Below are positions 7,197 to 10,062 of a stretch of DNA of 10,062 nucleotides, in pieces (position 1 is the stretch's first letter; the number at the start of each line of letters is the position of its first letter). Origin of the DNA: Thiobacillus sp. UBA2597. Its GTDB lineage: Bacteria > Pseudomonadota > Gammaproteobacteria > Burkholderiales > Thiobacillaceae. Where the stretch lies: positions 1 through 10,062 of the forward strand of contig DDKN01000109.1 in NCBI GenBank assembly GCA_002339725.1. The letters are read 5' to 3'. The notes below the pieces were generated by a model that was not told the origin of the DNA, made no database searches, and worked only from the letters and a program-made list of their open reading frames with translations. The position numbers were made by a program, and so were the translations under genes.

Positions 7197-7417
7197 CGAA
7201 ACAGCAGCAGAAGCAAAAGACCGGCCAGCATGGAGATCAGGCCCATGAAGCGGATCTGGCCGTCGTTGAGTTGGGTCATGCGGGTGAAGGCCTCGCGCCA
7301 GGTCCTGGGCGAGGCAAAGGGCAGCAGGCCTTCGATCAGCAGCATGAGCGCGAGGGCGGGAACCAAAATATCACCAAGAGCCACGGGATGACGACGCGCC
7401 TGCTTACCGATGGCCAT
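7193..7417 (-). CDS. DUF2065 (YjeT-type) small inner-membrane protein
   Basis: A 74-residue protein with two predicted membrane helices (about 14-35 and 57-73) joined by a short basic loop. The pattern LLIEGLLPFASPRTWREAF, followed by IRFMGLISMLAGLLLLLL, matches the DUF2065 family, whose members (E. coli YjeT) sit directly after hflC. Molecular function is unknown; the constant position suggests a link with the HflKC-FtsH membrane complex, which is inference. The ATG at 7417 overlaps the hflC TAA by one base (TAATG). Family members usually have about 60-65 residues and begin close to the first helix, so the basic lead MAIGKQARRH may be an extension and an in-frame GTG at codon 12 is an alternative start. 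The 3' end overlaps hisZ by 4 nt. Confidence 0.85.
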   Translation of the reverse strand: MAIGKQARRHPVALGDILVPALALMLLIEGLLPFASPRTWREAFTRMTQLNDGQIRFMGLISMLAGLLLLLLFR

Positions 7418-8289
7418 TACTTGCCGCTGCCGCGGGGCGACTTCATGTAGCGGAAGAAGTCGGAATTGGGCTGCAGGATCATGACATCCTGCTTGCCCTT
7501 GAAGCTGGCCTTGTAGGATTCCATGCTGCGGTAGAAGGCGTAGAACTCGGGGTTCCTGCCGTAGGCCGCGCCATAGATCGCTGCCGCCCGGGCATCGCCC
7601 TCGCCCTTGGTCTTCTGGGCCTCGCGGTAGGCCTCGGCGATGATGACCTCGCGCTGCTTGTCGGCATCGGCCCGGATCTTCTCGGCCTCGGCGGCGCCGG
7701 TCGAGCGCAGTTCGTTGGCCACCCGTTTGCGTTCGGCCTCCATCCGGCGGTAGACCGATTCGCTCACCTCGGTCGGCAGGTCGACCCGTTTGATCCGCAC
7801 ATCCAGCACCTCGACCCCGAACCGCTTGGCATCGGCATCGGCCGACTTGCGCAGGGCCTCCATGACGTCATCGCGCTGGCCCGAGACCACGTCATGCACG
7901 GTGCGCTTGCCGAACTCGGCGCGCATGCCGTCGTTGACGGTCTGCGACAGGCGGTTCACCGCGCGTGCCTCATCGCCGTTGAAGCTGACGTAGAAGCGGT
8001 TGACGTCCTGGATGCGCCACTTGACGAAATAATCGACCAGCACGTTCTTCTTCTCGGAGGTGATAAAGCGCTCCGGATCGGCCGCATCCAGGGTCAGGAT
8101 GCGGGTATCGAAATAGCGCACGTTCTGCACCAGCGGCAGCTTGAGATAAAGCCCCGGCTCCTTCTTGATGTCGACGATCTCGCCCAGCTGAAACACCATG
8201 GCGGCCTGGCGCTGATCCACGGTATAGAGCGAGAGCGCCAGCAAAAGCAGCGCGCCGAGAACGGCGATGAAGAGATTGGCCGGCTTCAT
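7417..8289 (-). CDS. hflC: HflC, SPFH-domain regulator of FtsH
   Basis: Partner of HflK in a large inner-membrane HflKC assembly that encloses FtsH and modulates its proteolysis of membrane proteins. The 290-residue protein has a single N-terminal membrane anchor (about 5-24), then a band-7/SPFH domain starting VDQRQAAMVFQLGEIV and containing the typical SEKKNVLVDYFVKWRI (78-93). A long charged Ala/Glu/Arg-rich coiled coil (about 180-235) and a C-terminal FYAFYRSMESYKASF segment characteristic of HflC follow. Length is normal. The ATG at 8289 overlaps the hflK stop (ATGA) and has an excellent GGGAGGAG site at 8295-8302, the best in this operon. It ends in TAATG with the DUF2065 gene. Confidence 0.96.
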   Translation of the reverse strand: MKPANLFIAVLGALLLLALSLYTVDQRQAAMVFQLGEIVDIKKEPGLYLKLPLVQNVRYFDTRILTLDAADPERFITSEKKNVLVDYFVKWRIQDVNRFYVSFNGDEARAVNRLSQTVNDGMRAEFGKRTVHDVVSGQRDDVMEALRKSADADAKRFGVEVLDVRIKRVDLPTEVSESVYRRMEAERKRVANELRSTGAAEAEKIRADADKQREVIIAEAYREAQKTKGEGDARAAAIYGAAYGRNPEFYAFYRSMESYKASFKGKQDVMILQPNSDFFRYMKSPRGSGK

Positions 8290-9503
8290 GGCCGCTCCTC
8301 CCGCTCCCGGCTGCGGAAGGCCTCACGCGAGCGGAACAGGTTTTCCTGGGGTGCCGCCGCCGGTGGGGTGGCGGCCGGTGGCGACGGCGCCATGGCATCG
8401 GGCAGCGCCGGCGCACCCGGTTGGGCGAGCTGCATCAGCTTGTCGAGCGGCAGATAGAGCAGGTTGCTGCCGTTCTTGTCGTCGACCATGACCTTGGTCG
8501 TGGAGGACAGCACCTGCTGCATGGCGTCCTGATACAGGCGCTCCCGGGTCACCTGCGGCGCCTTGCTGTATTCGACCAGGATCTGGCTGAAGCGTGCGGC
8601 GTCACCCTGGGCGTTGGCGACCACGCGCTGCTTGTAGCCCTCGGCCTCCTCGATCAGACGCGAGGCGACACCACGCGCCTTCGGGATGACATCGTTGGCG
8701 TAGGCCTGGCCTTCGTTCTTCAGGCGCTCGCGGTCCTGACCGGCCTTGACCGCATCGTCGAAGGCGGCCTGCACCTGCTCGGGCGGCTGCGCGTTCTGCA
8801 TGTTGAGCTTGCTCACGTTGATACCCGTCTGGTAGCGATCGAGGATGTCCTGCATCAGCTTGGTCGCGCGCACGGCGATCTCGGCCCGGCCCTCGTAGAG
8901 CACGAAGTCCATCTTGCTCTTGCCGACGATCTCGCGCATGGCGGTCTCGGCCGCCTGCATCACCGCCTCGTCCGGGTTGCGGTTCTTGAACAGATAGTCT
9001 TCCGGGTCTTTCAGGGTGTACTGCACGGAGAACTGCAGATCGATGATGTTCTCGTCGTCGGTCAGCATGAGCGACTCAGACGGCACCTTGGATTTGACGT
9101 TGTTGCGATAACCCACCTCGACCGTGCGCACCTGGTCGATGTTGACCTTCTCCACGGTCTCGAACGGATACGGCAAATGCCAGCGCGGACCGGGCTGGGT
9201 GGTCTCGACGTATTTGCCGAAGCGCAGCACCACCCCGCGCTGGCCGGCATCGACGATATAGAAGCCACTGGCGAGCCAGACCGCCAGGATGACGCCGACG
9301 ATCAGGCCGATACCGGGCAATTGGAAGCCGGGCATGCCCTTGCCGAAACCGCCGCCGGCACCGCCACCGCCGCCTTTGCGCTTGAACAGGTCGTTCAGGC
9401 GCTGGTTGAAGTTGCGCCAGAGCTCATCCAGGTCGGGCGGGCCGCCGTCGCCCCGGCCGCGGGGGTTCGTGTCTTTTCCCCATTGGGGATCATTCCATGC
9501 CAT
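8286..9503 (-). CDS. hflK: HflK, SPFH-domain regulator of FtsH
   Basis: The larger HflKC subunit. The 405-residue protein opens with MAWNDPQWGK and a charged, Gly-rich cytoplasmic lead including a Gly/Lys tract (residues 43-56), then one membrane helix (about 64-84). The periplasmic SPFH/band-7 domain begins VDAGQRGVVLRFGKYVETTQPGP, followed by helical, coiled-coil sequence (about 250-320: DDAVKAGQDRERLKNEGQAY and RLIEEAEGYKQRVVANAQGD) and a low-complexity Pro/Ala tail (about 365-390). All this is normal for proteobacterial HflK. The ATG at 9503 lies within the end of hflX (14-nt overlap) with a weak GGAAG about 9 nt upstream; a downstream start would lose conserved residues. The 3' end overlaps hflC as ATGA, supporting equimolar co-expression. 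Confidence 0.96.
   Translation of the reverse strand: MAWNDPQWGKDTNPRGRGDGGPPDLDELWRNFNQRLNDLFKRKGGGGGAGGGFGKGMPGFQLPGIGLIVGVILAVWLASGFYIVDAGQRGVVLRFGKYVETTQPGPRWHLPYPFETVEKVNIDQVRTVEVGYRNNVKSKVPSESLMLTDDENIIDLQFSVQYTLKDPEDYLFKNRNPDEAVMQAAETAMREIVGKSKMDFVLYEGRAEIAVRATKLMQDILDRYQTGINVSKLNMQNAQPPEQVQAAFDDAVKAGQDRERLKNEGQAYANDVIPKARGVASRLIEEAEGYKQRVVANAQGDAARFSQILVEYSKAPQVTRERLYQDAMQQVLSSTTKVMVDDKNGSNLLYLPLDKLMQLAQPGAPALPDAMAPSPPAATPPAAAPQENLFRSREAFRSREREERP
8295..8302 (-). promoter_or_regulatory. Strong ribosome-binding site of hflC
   Basis: GGGAGGAG on the minus strand, 5 nt before the hflC ATG and within the last codons of hflK. It fixes the hflC start and would help keep HflC output matched to HflK. 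Confidence 0.75.
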
Positions 9504-10062
9504 CGGTCACGGCTTCCGTTCGAAGTTCGGTTTTGGGTTGCTGATCCTGCGCAAAGGCCACGAGCGCCTGCTTGAGCAGCTCGACGCCCTCGCCCGTCCT
9601 GGCGCTCAGACGGACCGCGGCAATCTTACCATACTCGTTTCGCACGACATCGGGCGCCGCCCCGGTCAGATCGCACTTGTTGTAGACCAGGATCTGGGGC
9701 ACGTCCTGGGCGCCGATCTCGGCCAGCACCGCGTTCACCGCCTCGACCTGGCGCTCGCGGTTGGGACTGGCCGAATCGACCACGTGCAGCAGCAGGTCGG
9801 CCTGGGCGGTTTCCTCCAGGGTGGCATGGAAGGCCGCCACCAGCCCGTGCGGCAAGTGGGTGATGAAGCCGACGGTGTCGGACAGCACGACCGAGCCGAC
9901 CCCGGGCAGCCAGAGCTTGCGCGAGGTGGTGTCCAGGGTGGCGAACAACTGGTCGGCGGCGTAGGCCCCGGCCCGGGTCAGGCGATTGAACAAGGTGGAT
10001 TTGCCCGCGTTGGTGTAGCCCACCAGGGAGACCGACAGCACCCCGCCCCGGTTCCGCGCCCG
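9490..10062 (-). CDS. hflX: HflX GTPase, C-terminal part (5' end beyond the window)
   Basis: OBG-family GTPase that binds 50S/70S ribosomes and helps split stalled ribosomes, in E. coli after heat shock. The visible 190 residues are the G domain and the short C-terminal extension: G1 VGYTNAGKST just after the window edge, a G2 region with ATLDTTSRKLWLP, G3 LSDTVGFITHLP, G4 YNKCDL and G5 LSARTGEG. The reading frame stays open to the edge, with RARNRGG before the strand VLSVSLVG, matching the end of the HflX N-terminal/linker region, so the GTG at 10041 is not the true start. About half the protein is outside. It overlaps hflK by 14 nt. Any promoter, and hfq which often precedes hflX, would lie beyond the window. 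Confidence 0.95.
   Translation of the reverse strand, partial: RARNRGGVLSVSLVGYTNAGKSTLFNRLTRAGAYAADQLFATLDTTSRKLWLPGVGSVVLSDTVGFITHLPHGLVAAFHATLEETAQADLLLHVVDSASPNRERQVEAVNAVLAEIGAQDVPQILVYNKCDLTGAAPDVVRNEYGKIAAVRLSARTGEGVELLKQALVAFAQDQQPKTELRTEAVTDGME

Noticed and set aside
9350..9375. GCC/CCG-rich tandem-like tract as a microsatellite
   Set aside because: It is simply the Gly-rich N-terminal tract of HflK, which is common in the family.
8421..9575. 384-codon plus-strand open frame
   Set aside because: Antisense shadow of hflK; no family resemblance and no ribosome-binding site.

Overview
This is a GC-rich, gene-dense stretch of bacterial chromosome carrying core genes in the order hflX-hflK-hflC-DUF2065-hisZ-purA | tRNA-Leu | rnr-rlmB-hpt-mtnP. 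All protein genes are on the minus strand; only the tRNA is on the plus strand. A HisZ gene between hflKC/DUF2065 and purA, followed by an rnr-rlmB pair, is the arrangement I associate with Betaproteobacteria. The family- and genus-level origin is not fixed by anything I can see; a chemolithotrophic relative of Thiobacillus or Hydrogenophilales is only a guess.

Right half (about 10062 down to 4730): the 3' part of hflX (ribosome-associated GTPase), then hflK and hflC (SPFH-domain membrane complex acting on FtsH), a small two-helix DUF2065/YjeT-type membrane protein, hisZ (catalytically inert HisRS paralogue that serves HisG) and purA (IMP to adenylosuccinate). Most junctions overlap by 1, 4 or 14 nt and the largest gap is 25 nt, so this reads as one operon. 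It ends in a perfect GC-rich palindrome with T tracts on both sides, at 4610-4643.

Middle: a tRNA-Leu(CAG) gene faces the other way, with a very good sigma-70 promoter (consensus -35, T-rich upstream tract, GC-rich discriminator). That -35 box lies on top of the start of rnr, whose only sensible start is TTG at 4477. The rnr leader must therefore run antisense through the tRNA promoter or the tRNA gene.

Left half (4477 down to 1): rnr, rlmB, hpt and a nearly complete mtnP-family phosphorylase, again tightly overlapping. The phosphorylase has Asn-x-Ala where adenosine-type enzymes have Asp-x-Asp, so it probably acts on methylthioinosine and releases hypoxanthine. The adjacent Hpt would turn that into IMP and PurA would carry IMP towards AMP, which makes a coherent salvage route.

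The main non-ordinary feature is between rnr and rlmB. A 98-bp hairpin-rich, REP/MITE-like element is flanked by an exact 30-bp direct repeat consisting of rlmB codons 1-10. It looks like an insertion at the old rnr/rlmB overlap that left rnr intact, left a ghost rlmB start, opened a 43-codon small ORF that ends in a new 4-nt overlap with the real rlmB start, and supplied rlmB with a GGAG ribosome-binding site. I see no defence system, phage, CRISPR array or other novel multi-gene system here. No stretch over 300 bases lacks a gene.
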